Shown here piece after piece: positions 33,184-44,343 of a stretch of DNA of 64,000 nt. The stretch is from Parasulfuritortus sp049322515. GTDB taxonomy: Bacteria > Pseudomonadota > Gammaproteobacteria > Burkholderiales > Thiobacillaceae. A program made the translations under genes and the position numbers. The DNA lies in NCBI GenBank assembly GCA_049322515.1, contig JBMOQW010000010.1, positions 1 to 64,000 of the forward strand, given 5' to 3'. The notes beneath the pieces were generated by a model, which was given only the letters and a program-made list of their open reading frames with translations, had not been told where the DNA came from and ran no database searches. The stretch's first letter is position 1, and each line of letters starts with the position of its first letter.

Positions 33184-34179
33184 ATGCCCCCCCTGGTGCT
33201 GACCGCGGGCGAACCGGCCGGCATCGGACCGGACCTGTGCCTGCGCCTGGCCGCAAATCCGCCGACCGTGCCGCTGGTGATCCTGGCCGATCGTGCCACG
33301 TTGACCGACCGTGCCTCCCGGCTTGGCGTGCGCTGCGACCTGCCTGACTATCACCCGGATCGGCCCACGCCCCTCAGCCTGCTCGACCACCCCCTGCCTG
33401 CGCCCTGCCCGCCGGGCCGGCTCGACCCGGCCAACGTTCCGGCCTTGCTGGCCGGACTGACCCGGGCGATCGATGGCTGCCTGGCCGGAGCGTTCTCTGG
33501 CCTGGTCACCGGTCCGGTGCACAAGGGGGTCATCAACGATGCCGGGCAGCCCTTCACCGGCCATACCGAATTCCTTGCTGAACGCACCGGTACCCCCCGC
33601 GTGGTCATGATGCTGGCCGGCGATCGCGCCAATGGACAGCCGCTGCGGGTGGCCCTGGCCACCACCCACCTACCCCTGGCGGAAGTTGCCCGGCACATCG
33701 ACGCGACCTTGCTCGACCAGGTCATCGGCATCCTCGACCAGTCCTTGCGTCGAGACTTCGGCCTCACCGAGCCGCGCATCCTGGTGGCCGGCCTGAATCC
33801 GCACGCCGGCGAGGGGGGGCACCTGGGCCGCGAAGAGATCGAGGTCATCAGCCCGGTCCTGGATCGCCTGCGTGCGCAAGGGCTGCGCCTGGTCGGCCCC
33901 CTGCCCGCCGACACCCTGTTCCAGCCCAAGTATCTCGACCATGCCGACGCCGTGCTGGCGATGTACCACGACCAGGGCCTGCCGGTACTCAAGCACGCTT
34001 GCTTCGGCCAGGGTGTCAACATCACCCTCGGCCTGCCCATGGTGCGTACCTCGGTCGACCATGGCACCGCGCTCGATCTGGCCGGCACCGGCCAGATCGG
34101 CGATGGCAGCCTGCGCTCGGCGATCGCCCTGGCCGCCGACATGGCGAAGACGCGCGCCAAGCAGCTGGCCGCGTCATGA
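33184..34179 (+). CDS. pdxA: 4-hydroxythreonine-4-phosphate dehydrogenase
   Basis: NAD-dependent enzyme of the DXP-dependent vitamin B6 pathway. The 331-residue product from ATG 33184 has the family marks LTAGEPAGIGPDL, LVTGPVHKGVINDAG, GHTEFLAERTG (metal His), LNPHAGEGGHLGREE and MYHDQGLPVLK. A GTG at 33142 would add 14 residues encoded by the GTGAC repeats and is not favoured. The surA-pdxA-rsmA order is conserved in many proteobacteria. The stop overlaps the rsmA ATG. Confidence 0.94.
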   Translation: MPPLVLTAGEPAGIGPDLCLRLAANPPTVPLVILADRATLTDRASRLGVRCDLPDYHPDRPTPLSLLDHPLPAPCPPGRLDPANVPALLAGLTRAIDGCLAGAFSGLVTGPVHKGVINDAGQPFTGHTEFLAERTGTPRVVMMLAGDRANGQPLRVALATTHLPLAEVARHIDATLLDQVIGILDQSLRRDFGLTEPRILVAGLNPHAGEGGHLGREEIEVISPVLDRLRAQGLRLVGPLPADTLFQPKYLDHADAVLAMYHDQGLPVLKHACFGQGVNITLGLPMVRTSVDHGTALDLAGTGQIGDGSLRSAIALAADMAKTRAKQLAAS

Positions 34180-34905
34180 GCTATCAGCACAAGAAGCAGT
34201 TCGGCCAGCATTTCCTGCACGACCCCCACTACCTGCGCCGTATCGTCGAAGCCATCCGCCCCGCCGCCGACGACCTCATGGTCGAAATCGGGCCGGGCCA
34301 GGGTGCCCTTACCCGGCCCTTGCTGGAACACCTGGACCGGCTTCATGTCGTGGAAATCGACCGCGACCTGGTTGCCCACTTGCGCGAGGCCTTTCCGGAT
34401 GACCGGCTGGTGGTGCATCCGGCCGATGCCCTGAAGTTCGACTTCGCCAGCCTGGTCGAGCCCGGACGGCGCCTGCGCGTGGTCGGCAACCTGCCCTACA
34501 ACATTTCCTCACCCCTGCTGTTCCACCTGGCCGAGACCGGCGATGGCATCGCCGACATGCACTTCATGTTGCAGAAGGAAGTGGTCGATCGCATGGTCGC
34601 GATTCCGGACACCCCGGATTACGGGCGGCTATCGGTCATGCTCCAGGCCCGCTTCAGGGTCGCCAAGCTGTTCAACGTGCCTCCTGGCGCCTTCAACCCC
34701 CCACCGAAGGTGGATTCTGCCGTGGTCCGGCTCGCCCCGCTGCCGGCCGAAGCCATCCTGCACCGCGACCCGGCACGCTTCGCCGATCTGGTCACGCGCG
34801 CCTTCGGCCAGCGCCGCAAGACCCTGCGCAACACCCTGAAGGGAACGCTGGACGATGCCGCCTATGCAGCGCTGGGCATCGACCCGCAGCGGCGGGGTGA
34901 AACGC

Positions 34906-36543
<1,638 letters not shown>

Positions 36544-36724
36544 GGGCGTCCCGAATGTGATTTTATTGGGTATTAAATTATCTTCTTATCCGCTTTGGCT
36601 CGCTAACAGTACATTACTACTAGCATTGGCGTGCAACCCTGGGGTGGCCCCCTGCGATGCAAATACACCAAGCAGGCCAAGAGCCAGTAAACTTGCGGCT
36701 CTCCTCTGCCAACCGCCCCGCGCC
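36544..36724. promoter_or_regulatory. Divergent promoter region between GGDEF and HD-GYP genes
   Basis: 181 bp separate the two opposed c-di-GMP genes. The left third is AT-rich, with TATTAAATTAT near 36569-36580 usable as -10 material for either strand. An open frame running through this region into the HD-GYP gene encodes a non-homologous leader and is not counted as coding. Confidence 0.4.
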
Positions 36725-38005
36725 ATGCCGGATTCCGCCGAATTTGTCAGCATCGGCATCGACCAGTTGCAGGTCGGGTTGTTCATCACCCTTGACCTCA
36801 AGTGGCTCGACCACCAGTTCCTGACCAACAGCTTCAAGATCAAGGACGAGAAGCAGTTGCAGGAGCTGCGCGCACTCGGCTTGCGCACCATCCGTTACGA
36901 TCCCCGCCGCAGTGACCGCCCGCCCTTGCCGGCAGCCAGCGTGCCGGTCGCCGAGCCCCCGCCCGTCATCGACAACAGCGCGGAACTGGCCGCCATCGAG
37001 CGCAAGAAGGCCCGCATCGAGCGACTGCAAAAACTCCGCCAGTCGGTCACCCAGTGCGAAAAACAGTTGGTGGAAGCCGCGACCACCCTGAAGACCATCA
37101 ACCAGAACCTCTACGCACGCCCTCAGGAATGCGTGAAATCGGCCGTCGACCTGGTTGGCCGCATGGCCGATTCCCTGCTGGTCGACAAGGATCTGGCGAT
37201 CCATGCCATGAACGACAAGGTGGCCGGCGAGGATGTCTATTTCCACTCCCTCAACGTGTCGGTCCTGGCCATGATGCTGGGCAAGGAGATGGGGCTGTCG
37301 CGGCCGGAGATCGGTTTGATCGGCCTGGGCGCCCTGTTCCATGACATCGGCAAGACCAAGATACCCGACAAGATCCTGCGCAAGCAGACCCCGTTGACGC
37401 CGGCGGAAGCGAATTTCCTGGCCGAACATCCGCGCTACGGCGAGGAAATCGGCCGCACCATGAAACTTCCCGCTCCGGTCATCGACGTGATCCTGCATCA
37501 CCATGAAAACCTGGATGGCTCAGGCTATCCAGACCACCTCGATGACCGCACCCTGACCCGCCCGACCCGCATCGTCGCGATCGCCAACTGCTTCGACAAC
37601 CTCTGCAACCAGGTCAACCCGGCCAAGTCGTTCACCCCCTACGAAGCGGTGTCGCACATGTTCGCGAAACTGCGCAAGCAATTCGATCCCAACGCCCTGT
37701 CGGTCTTCATCCACAGCATGGGCGTCTATCCGCCCGGGACGGTGGTGCAACTGAATGACCAACTCTGGGGCATGGTGGTCTCGGTCAACGTGCGCCAGCC
37801 CCTGAAGCCGGTGGTGCTGATCTACGATCCCGAGGTCCCCAAGGAGGAAGCCATCCTGATCAACCTCGACGAGGAGCCGGACTTCCGGGTCGAGCGCACC
37901 TTCCGGCCCACGGAAATCCCCCGCGAGGTGTTCGAATACCTCAGCCCGCGCCGGCGCGTGACCTACTATTTCGGCGAGAGCACCACCGAGAAGCCGCACG
38001 GCTGA
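36725..38005 (+). CDS. HD-GYP domain c-di-GMP phosphodiesterase
   Basis: 426-residue cytoplasmic protein. The N-terminal DUF3391-like domain (about 1-75: FVSIGIDQLQVGLFITLDL) and a Lys/Glu-rich coiled segment (about 95-130) precede the HD-GYP domain. Catalytic residues are visible: His206-Asp207 in LFHDIGKTKIPDKIL, HHENLDGSGYPD as the GYP signature, and the downstream NCFDNLCN metal ligand region. This class hydrolyses c-di-GMP to GMP or pGpG. Divergent transcription from a GGDEF response regulator suggests opposing control of the same local c-di-GMP pool. Confidence 0.92.
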   Translation: MPDSAEFVSIGIDQLQVGLFITLDLKWLDHQFLTNSFKIKDEKQLQELRALGLRTIRYDPRRSDRPPLPAASVPVAEPPPVIDNSAELAAIERKKARIERLQKLRQSVTQCEKQLVEAATTLKTINQNLYARPQECVKSAVDLVGRMADSLLVDKDLAIHAMNDKVAGEDVYFHSLNVSVLAMMLGKEMGLSRPEIGLIGLGALFHDIGKTKIPDKILRKQTPLTPAEANFLAEHPRYGEEIGRTMKLPAPVIDVILHHHENLDGSGYPDHLDDRTLTRPTRIVAIANCFDNLCNQVNPAKSFTPYEAVSHMFAKLRKQFDPNALSVFIHSMGVYPPGTVVQLNDQLWGMVVSVNVRQPLKPVVLIYDPEVPKEEAILINLDEEPDFRVERTFRPTEIPREVFEYLSPRRRVTYYFGESTTEKPHG

Positions 38006-38908
38006 TCAGTCCGGACGGAGATCGACATCGTCAAGGGAGGCCGGGTCCTCGATCGGCTCCAGGTGGGTGGTGACATGCAGGCGTGGCACCACTTCGGCCA
38101 AGTCGCGTTCCAGGCGCTCGCACCAGTCGTGGCCGGCCTGCACGGTCCAGGCGCCGGGCACCAGGACGTGCAGGGTCGCGAACGCGTCACTCCCAGCCTG
38201 ACGGGTGCGCAGGGCGTGGAACGCCAGGCCCTGGGCGCGATAGCGATCGAGCACGGCGTCGATGGCCAACAGTTCCTCGCGCGGCAACGAGGCGTCCATC
38301 AGGCCACCCGCCGATCGATGCAGCAGGTTCCAGCCGGTCCACAAGATATTCACCGCCACACCCAGGGCAATCACCGGGTCGAGCCAAAGCCAGCCGGTCA
38401 ATGCCACCAGGGCCACCCCGAAAATAATCCCGACCGAGGTCCAGACATCGGTCATCAAGTGATGGGCATCGGCTTCCAGGGTGATCGAACGATGGGCTCG
38501 CCCGACCCGGAGCAGGATCCGGGCGACCCCCAGGTTGACCAGCGAGGCCAGGGCCGACACCGCCAAGCCGGGGCCAATGGCTTCCAGCGGACGGGGCGCC
38601 ATCAGCCGGTCGATCGCGGCATAGCCGATGCCGAGCGCGGCGATCAGGATCAACAGCCCTTCGAAGGCACTGGAAAAGTATTCCGCCTTGCCGTGGCCAT
38701 GGGGATGCCCGGCGTCGGCCGGACGCATGGCCAGGGTCAGCATCGCCAGCGCCATCAGGGCGCCGGCCAGATTGACGAAAGACTCCAGGGCATCGGACAA
38801 CAGGCCGACCGATCCGGTCAGCCACCAAGCCACGCCCTTGAGCACGATGGTGACCCCGGCCGCCGCGATCGACAGCCAGGCATAGCGGGTGAGATCGACC
38901 GGAGCCAC
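38006..38908 (-). CDS. Cation diffusion facilitator family transporter
   Basis: 300-residue CDF exporter of Zn2+, Fe2+, Mn2+ or similar with H+ antiport. Six helices are visible; binding-site residues appear in LLSDALESFVNLAG (Asp), HPHGHGKAEYFSS (His-rich loop) and ADAHHLMTDVWTSVG (H-x3-D). The C-terminal cytoplasmic metallochaperone-like domain covers about 205-290. The first site carries S-D/N-type rather than HxxxD at TM2, which in this family fits iron or manganese groups, but specificity is not assignable by eye. The start is GTG 38908; it follows the YgjP-like gene by 2 bp. Confidence 0.9.
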   Translation of the reverse strand: MAPVDLTRYAWLSIAAAGVTIVLKGVAWWLTGSVGLLSDALESFVNLAGALMALAMLTLAMRPADAGHPHGHGKAEYFSSAFEGLLILIAALGIGYAAIDRLMAPRPLEAIGPGLAVSALASLVNLGVARILLRVGRAHRSITLEADAHHLMTDVWTSVGIIFGVALVALTGWLWLDPVIALGVAVNILWTGWNLLHRSAGGLMDASLPREELLAIDAVLDRYRAQGLAFHALRTRQAGSDAFATLHVLVPGAWTVQAGHDWCERLERDLAEVVPRLHVTTHLEPIEDPASLDDVDLRPD

Positions 38909-38910
38909 GA

Positions 38911-39621
38911 TCAGAAGGCCAGGTATTCCGCACCACGCGACCGCAAGGCGGCGCGCGCCGAACGATAGTCCGGGCAGTAGCGCTCGACCTCGCGCCAGAA
39001 CACCGGTGCGTGGTTGCGGTGACGCAAATGGGCCAGCTCATGGCAGATCACATAGTCGAGCACGGCCGGCTCGGCCTTGACCAGGCGCCAGTTGAGCCCG
39101 ACCACGCCGCGTACCGACAGGCTGCCCCAGCGGGTGCGGGCGTTGGACAAACGCCAGGGCGGGACCGCCAGTCCCAGGCGCGCGCAGGTCGCCGCCAGCC
39201 GGTGGCCGATCACCTGCCGGGCCTGGTCGCGATACCAGGCCAGAAGGTCAGCCGCCGTGACACCGACGCTGTAGTGCAGCCCATCCGCATCACGCCATAT
39301 CCGGGCTAGCCCGGGGTCGGCGCGGCGGTGCACCGGCAGGGAGCTACCCAAATAAGGCAGCGCGGCTTCTGCCAATGGATCGAATGCCGCAGGACGCCGG
39401 TCCAGCTGGGCCGCCAGCCAGTCGCCATGGCGACGGAGAAAGGCTTCGATATCGGCCAGGGGCAGGCGCCAGGGTGCGTTGACCTGGGCCAGGCCGTCCC
39501 GGTTGACGCGCAGACTCAGGCTCCGGCGCGCGGCGCTGCGCTTGAGCAGGTATGCGACCGGTCGGCCGGCCAGCTCGACGCTGGCCAGGGCGGCCTCCCG
39601 ACGCACCGGCCGGGCCGTCAC
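38911..39621 (-). CDS. YgjP-like (DUF45) M48-related metallopeptidase
   Basis: 236-residue protein of the YgjP/UTP pyrophosphatase-associated metalloprotease family. The zinc motif is HELAHLRHRNH, followed by a third ligand region FWREVERYCPD. Upstream, SNARTRWGSLS is the family hallmark. The physiological substrate is not established. The start is GTG 39621, overlapping the plsC stop as GTGA, so the pair is coupled. Confidence 0.86.
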   Translation of the reverse strand: MTARPVRREAALASVELAGRPVAYLLKRSAARRSLSLRVNRDGLAQVNAPWRLPLADIEAFLRRHGDWLAAQLDRRPAAFDPLAEAALPYLGSSLPVHRRADPGLARIWRDADGLHYSVGVTAADLLAWYRDQARQVIGHRLAATCARLGLAVPPWRLSNARTRWGSLSVRGVVGLNWRLVKAEPAVLDYVICHELAHLRHRNHAPVFWREVERYCPDYRSARAALRSRGAEYLAF

Positions 39622-40325
39622 AGGCGAGCCATCTCGGCCTCGATCCAGGCCTCGACTTCGCTGTTGATGGCGCCCGGCTTCTTGCCGGCGGTCTCGATCG
39701 GCGGGCCGATCACCACGGTGATCTCGCCGGCCTGCTTGAGAAAGGCGTTCTTCGGCCACAGGCGTCCGGCATTGTGGGCCACCGGGATCACCGGGACGCC
39801 GGACTTGGCTGCCAGCCAGGCGCCGCCGACGTTGTACTTGCCTTTCTCGCCTGGCTTGACGCGGGTCCCCTCGGGAAAGATGAGCACCCAGAAGCCCTTG
39901 GCCAAGCGATCCGCGCCCTGCACCTCGATGTCCTTCAGGGCCTCGCGGCCGGCATCGCGGTCGATCGCGATCGGACTGATCATGGACAGGCCCCAGCCAA
40001 AGAAGGGAATCTTGAGCAGTTCCTTCTTGAGCACGAAGGAAAGCGGCGGAAAGATGAGTTGGAAAGCAATGGTTTCCCAGGCTGACTGATGCTTGGCCAT
40101 GACGATGGCCGGCGTGCCGGCGGCCGGGAGATGCTCGAGCCCCAGGACGCGATGGCGGATACCGAGCACATGCCGGGCCAGGACCATGACCACCCTCGCC
40201 CAGCCGCCGATCGCCCGGTAACGCGGCACCGGGGGCAGCCAGAGCGCCGGCAGGACAGCCACGGCGAAGACGATGGTGAAGAGGATCTGCAGCATCAGGA
40301 ACAGCAGGGAACGGACCAGCGTCAA
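39618..40325 (-). CDS. plsC: 1-acyl-sn-glycerol-3-phosphate acyltransferase
   Basis: Makes phosphatidic acid by acylating lysophosphatidate at the inner membrane. The 235-residue product has N-terminal helices and block III FPEGTR. The catalytic block reads KHQSAWET, that is H-x4-E where H-x4-D is the textbook form; I believe this variant recurs in betaproteobacterial PlsC but cannot check. Start: TTG 40325 with GGGAG upstream, or ATG 40295. It is followed by the YgjP-like gene (GTGA overlap) and preceded by gmhB. Confidence 0.9.
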   Translation of the reverse strand: MTLVRSLLFLMLQILFTIVFAVAVLPALWLPPVPRYRAIGGWARVVMVLARHVLGIRHRVLGLEHLPAAGTPAIVMAKHQSAWETIAFQLIFPPLSFVLKKELLKIPFFGWGLSMISPIAIDRDAGREALKDIEVQGADRLAKGFWVLIFPEGTRVKPGEKGKYNVGGAWLAAKSGVPVIPVAHNAGRLWPKNAFLKQAGEITVVIGPPIETAGKKPGAINSEVEAWIEAEMARL

Positions 40326-40345
40326 TTGAGCAACACTCCCGAAAA

Positions 40346-40888
40346 TCAGGCCGTGCGTTCGACCAGGGCGCGCACCACGTCGGCCAGATCGTCGAATACC
40401 TCGCTGGCTTCGGGCAGGGGGGCGCCGGCCAGGGTGCGCTGGCCCTTGCCAGTGCGCACCAGGATCGGCCGTGCACCGACCGCCTCGGCGGCCTGCAGGT
40501 CGCGCAGGGCGTCACCCACGGCCGGAACCCCGGACAGATCCAGGTGGTAACGGGCCGCGATGTCCCGGAACAGGCCGGCCTTGGGCTTGCGGCATTCGCA
40601 GTCGGCATCGGCGGGATGGGGGCACAGGAAGACAGCGTCGATGCGACCGCCGGCCATGGCCACCAGCTTGTGCATCTTGGCGTGGATCCTGTTCAGGGTA
40701 TCCATGCAGAACAAGCCACGCCCGAGACCGGACTGGTTGGTCGCCACCACCACCCGGTAGCCGGCCTGGTTCAAGCGGGCGATCGCCTCAAGGCTGCCGG
40801 CAATGGGTTTCCACTCATCGGGTGACTTGATGAATTGATCGGAGTCGTGGTTGATGACGCCGTCGCGGTCGAGGATGATGAGTTTCAT
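40346..40888 (-). CDS. gmhB: D-glycero-D-manno-heptose 1,7-bisphosphate 7-phosphatase
   Basis: HAD phosphatase of ADP-heptose synthesis for LPS inner core. The 180-residue product has nucleophile motif ILDRDGVINHDS, ATNQSGLGRG, and the zinc loop CPHPADADCECRKP that distinguishes GmhB from histidinol phosphatases. The motif PAVGDALRDLQAAEAVGA completes the active site. The order glyS, gmhB, plsC is common in proteobacteria; here a GGDEF gene is inserted between glyS and gmhB. ATG 40888 is chosen; sequence farther upstream is not GmhB-like. Confidence 0.93.
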   Translation of the reverse strand: MKLIILDRDGVINHDSDQFIKSPDEWKPIAGSLEAIARLNQAGYRVVVATNQSGLGRGLFCMDTLNRIHAKMHKLVAMAGGRIDAVFLCPHPADADCECRKPKAGLFRDIAARYHLDLSGVPAVGDALRDLQAAEAVGARPILVRTGKGQRTLAGAPLPEASEVFDDLADVVRALVERTA

Positions 40889-40940
40889 GGTGTGCGTGGG
40901 GCTGCAATGCCCGGATTGTGCCCGTTTCGGAGGGCCCTGT

Positions 40941-42125
40941 TCAAGGCGCCGCCTCGACCCGGTTGCGGCCCTTGTATTTGGCCGCCGAGGTTGCCTCGTC
41001 GGCACGCCGGAGCAGGACGTTGATGGTATCGCCCGGCCGCTGCTGAACGACGCCGATGCTGACCGTGAAATGGACGAAGATTTCCGCCATCGCCACCGGC
41101 GTGCGCTGGCATTGCCCTCGGATCCGCTCGGCCAAGGCCACCGCACCCGCGAAATCGACGTTGGCCGGCATCAATACGAATTCCTCGCCGCCCAGGCGGG
41201 CCAGGCAACTGGCGTCATCCATCGATTCCTGGCAGATGCGCACGACCGCGCGCAGGACCTCGTCGCAGCGCATGTGGCCATAGGTGCCGTTCAGCTGCTT
41301 GAAGTAATCGACATCGACCAGCAGCAAAGCCACGCGAGCCTGGGCTGCCTCGGCGGCCGCCAGCCGTCGGGTCGCCTGTTCGAAGAACACCGCCCGGTTG
41401 GCGATGCCGGTGATGTCATCCAGCTCGGCACGCCGACGCAGGATGCCTTCGAGCCGCTGGCGCTCGGCCATCTCGACTTCCAGGCGCTGGTTGTACTGGC
41501 GCACGATGGCCTGGTTGCGATATTCCTCGCGCATCATCCGGCTCAGGCGATAGGCGATCATTGCGCCCATCAGGTTGGTGACCAGGAGATGGCCGGCCTG
41601 GGTCGCATACTGGTCGAGGCCGACCCGGTAATGCGACAGCGAAAGCACCAGGTAGACCAGCGTACCGGCCATGGCCACCCCGAGCGCAGGCAGGAAGCGG
41701 TTCGGAATGAACACGTAGATCCCGTACAGCATCACCATCATGCCCATGCCCCGGGTGCCGAAATCGTAGGGCACCCAGAGGGAGACCAGCATGAAATCGA
41801 ACATGCCGACACTGACCACCACGGTCGGAATCACGCCATTCATCAGCCATCCGCTGTAGCGGCTGACCGCCAGCGCGCCCAGCAGGCCGACCAGACAGAC
41901 CAGCAGCCGCGACGCAAGCGGCCAGCCGAGGCCATCGACCCCGCCCAGGGTCAGGTAATCGGCATAGCCCATGGTCATGTAAAGAATGCCGGCCAGACCG
42001 ATGGTCAGACGGGTGTCCCGGATCCGGCTGGCGCGGCTGTGGATCCGGAAGTCGGCCTCGGTTTCCGGGTCGGCAAACTCGGCGGTGAGCCGGTCGATCC
42101 GATGGCTATCGGTGATCGAGCTCAC
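40941..42125 (-). CDS. Membrane-bound diguanylate cyclase (GGDEF)
   Basis: 394 residues with about six predicted helices (40-205), a short coiled linker (215-240) and a C-terminal GGDEF domain (about 240-390) with active site RLGGEEFVLMP and metal Asp in LLLVDVDYFKQLN. No CxxC or His-rich sensor motif is seen, so the signal sensed by the membrane part is unknown. The start is GTG 42125. It sits between glyS and gmhB, genes usually adjacent, which suggests insertion into an older cluster. Confidence 0.88.
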   Translation of the reverse strand: MSSITDSHRIDRLTAEFADPETEADFRIHSRASRIRDTRLTIGLAGILYMTMGYADYLTLGGVDGLGWPLASRLLVCLVGLLGALAVSRYSGWLMNGVIPTVVVSVGMFDFMLVSLWVPYDFGTRGMGMMVMLYGIYVFIPNRFLPALGVAMAGTLVYLVLSLSHYRVGLDQYATQAGHLLVTNLMGAMIAYRLSRMMREEYRNQAIVRQYNQRLEVEMAERQRLEGILRRRAELDDITGIANRAVFFEQATRRLAAAEAAQARVALLLVDVDYFKQLNGTYGHMRCDEVLRAVVRICQESMDDASCLARLGGEEFVLMPANVDFAGAVALAERIRGQCQRTPVAMAEIFVHFTVSIGVVQQRPGDTINVLLRRADEATSAAKYKGRNRVEAAP

Positions 42126-42135
42126 CCCGGCGCGC

Positions 42136-44241
42136 TCAAACGTTCAGCTCGGACAGATCAGCGACGCAGTTCATGGTGGCCGACAGGGAGGCCAGCAGGG
42201 CCAGTCGATTGGCGCGTACCAACGGCGCCTCGGCCATCACCATGACTTCGTCGAAGAAACGGTCGACTGCCGCGCGCAGCCCCGCCAGCCGGGTCAGGGC
42301 CGCGGTGTAGTCGAGATTGGCCAGGGCCGACTCGACCTCCGGACGCACTGCCAGGAGGGCCGCGTGCAAGTCCGCCTCGGCGGCGGACTCGAACAACGCC
42401 ACGTCGACCCCGGTCCCCGTCTCGCCGGCTTTCTTGAGCAGGTTGCCGATCCGTTTGTTGGCGGCGGCCAGCGACTGCGCCTCGGGCAACGAGCGAAACC
42501 CGGCCACCGCCGCCAGACGAGCCGGCACGCGGTCGATGCGGGTGGGTGCCTGGACGACCACCGATTCGACCTCGTCTTGCAGGGCACCGCGTTCCTTGAG
42601 GTAGACGCGCAGGCGTTCCTGCATGAACTGGAACACATCGACCGCGGTACTCGTCGCGATCTGTTCCTGGTCGAAGCCGGCCTGGGCGAGGTCGAGCAAC
42701 TGGCGCAGGTCAAGTGGCAGGTAGCGTTCCATGAGCATGCGCAACACGCCCAGGGCGGCCCGGCGCAAGGCAAAGGGATCCTTGTCGCCGGTCGGGATGG
42801 CGCCGATGCCGAACATGCCGACCAGGGTGTCCAGCCGCTCGGCCAGCGCCACGGCCAGCGCCACGTTGTCGTCGGCCAGGGTATCGCCGGCGAAACGCGG
42901 TTTGTAATGCTGCTCGATGGCGTCGGCAACCCGAGGTTCCTCCCCATCGTGCAGCGCGTAGTAGCGGCCCATGATGCCTTGCAACTCGGGGAACTCGCCC
43001 ACCATGTCGGTGAGCAGGTCGGCCTTGGCCAGTTCCGCCGCACGCTCGGCCAGGGCGGCTTCGACGCCGAGCTGGCGAGCGATCTCGCCGGCCAGCTTCA
43101 TGAGCCGGCGGACCCGGGCTCCCTGGCTGCCCAGCTTGTTGTGGTAGACCACCCGGTCCAGGGCCTCGACCCGCGAAGCCAGCGTCTTCTTGCGGTCCTG
43201 GTCGAAGAAGAACTTGGCATCGGCCAGACGTGGACGCACCACCCGCTCGTTGCCACCGATCACGAAGGACGGGTCGGTGGGCCGGATGTTGGAAACGATC
43301 AGGAATCGATTCGTCAGGCGGCCTTCGGCGTCGAGCAACGGGAAGTACTTCTGGTTCGCCTTCATGGTCAGGATCAGGCACTCCTGCGGCACCTGGAGGA
43401 ACGCTTCCTCGAACTGGCAGACCAGCACGTTGGGACGTTCGACCAGCGCAGTCACCTCGTCGAGCAGGGCCGCATCCTCGGTTGGCCGGACGCCGCCGCC
43501 GATCTTCGCGGCGGCCTCGTCGAGCTGGCGGGCGATCTCGTCGCGGCGGGCCTCGAAGCCGGGGATGACGGCGCCCTCGGCTTCCATCTGGGCCGCATAG
43601 CTGTCGGCGTGCTCGATCACGACGGTGGCGCTGGCCGCCTCGAAGCGGTGACCTTGGGTCGCGCGGCCGGCAGTCAGGCCGAGCACCGACACCGGCACCA
43701 CGTCGGCGCCATGCAGCGCCACCAGCGCATGGGCCGGCCGGACAAAGTTGACCGAGGTCCAGCCATCGGCCAACTGGTAGGTCATCATCTTGGGGATGGG
43801 CAGTCTAGCCAGGGCGTCCTCGATGGCCTTCTGCAGGCCATCGGCCAGGGTCGCGCCCTTGACCATGGAATCGAAGAACAGGGTCTCGTTCTTGCCCTCG
43901 CCTTCGCGTTTCAACTGGGCCACGGCGGCGGCATCGAGGCCCAGCGCACCGAGCTTCTTGAGCAAGGCCGGCGTGGCGTTGCCGGCGGCATCGAGGCCCA
44001 CGCTGACCGGCATCAACTTCTGCGACACCGGTTTGTCGGCCGCCTGGCCGGCGACATGGCTGATGTGCGCGGCCAGCCGGCGCGGCGAAGCATAGGCCAT
44101 GACCACGGAATCGGCGGCGGTCAGCCCTTGCGCCTTGAGGGTGTCGAACAACGTGGCCGAAAAAGCCTCGCCCAGCTTCTTCAGCGCCTTGGGCGGCAAT
44201 TCTTCGACGAACAGTTCAACCAGCAGGTTCTTACTCGACAT
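42136..44241 (-). CDS. glyS: Glycyl-tRNA synthetase beta subunit
   Basis: Large subunit of bacterial heterotetrameric GlyRS, needed for tRNA binding and charging. The 701-residue product starts MSSKNLLVELFVEELPPKAL, the typical GlyS opening, and carries the B3/4-like and HD-like domains (KFFFDQDRKKTL, HNKLGSQGARVRRLMKLAG) and a C-terminal anticodon-binding helical domain. It is preceded by glyQ after 102 bp; the gap holds a dispersed inverted repeat and a hairpin, longer than usual for this pair. Confidence 0.96.
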   Translation of the reverse strand: MSSKNLLVELFVEELPPKALKKLGEAFSATLFDTLKAQGLTAADSVVMAYASPRRLAAHISHVAGQAADKPVSQKLMPVSVGLDAAGNATPALLKKLGALGLDAAAVAQLKREGEGKNETLFFDSMVKGATLADGLQKAIEDALARLPIPKMMTYQLADGWTSVNFVRPAHALVALHGADVVPVSVLGLTAGRATQGHRFEAASATVVIEHADSYAAQMEAEGAVIPGFEARRDEIARQLDEAAAKIGGGVRPTEDAALLDEVTALVERPNVLVCQFEEAFLQVPQECLILTMKANQKYFPLLDAEGRLTNRFLIVSNIRPTDPSFVIGGNERVVRPRLADAKFFFDQDRKKTLASRVEALDRVVYHNKLGSQGARVRRLMKLAGEIARQLGVEAALAERAAELAKADLLTDMVGEFPELQGIMGRYYALHDGEEPRVADAIEQHYKPRFAGDTLADDNVALAVALAERLDTLVGMFGIGAIPTGDKDPFALRRAALGVLRMLMERYLPLDLRQLLDLAQAGFDQEQIATSTAVDVFQFMQERLRVYLKERGALQDEVESVVVQAPTRIDRVPARLAAVAGFRSLPEAQSLAAANKRIGNLLKKAGETGTGVDVALFESAAEADLHAALLAVRPEVESALANLDYTAALTRLAGLRAAVDRFFDEVMVMAEAPLVRANRLALLASLSATMNCVADLSELNV

Positions 44242-44255
44242 ACACAGACTCCGTC

Positions 44256-44275
44256 ATTCCCGCACAGGCGGGAAT
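44256..44275. repeat. dRS3-like inverted repeat ATTCCC-n8-GGGAAT
   Basis: A 20-bp element with ATTCCC and GGGAAT arms around 8 bases, flanked by CGTC and CCA, lies in the glyQ-glyS gap. It has the form of neisserial dRS3 and of similar dispersed repeats in other proteobacteria. Only one copy is seen in this window. Confidence 0.7.
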
Positions 44276-44292
44276 CCATGTTTTTTCCAACA

Positions 44293-44325
44293 CCGTCCGG
44301 ATGCCCGCCCGCGCGGGACGGACGG
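44293..44325. other. GC-rich hairpin in glyQ-glyS gap
   Basis: CCGTCC at 44293-44298 can pair with GGACGG at 44316-44321, with an internal GCCCGC/GCGCGGG core. No T-tract follows on the minus strand close enough for a classical terminator. It may act as a processing or stability element between glyQ and glyS. Confidence 0.4.
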
Positions 44326-44343
44326 CCAGAAGGATCGTTTTGC

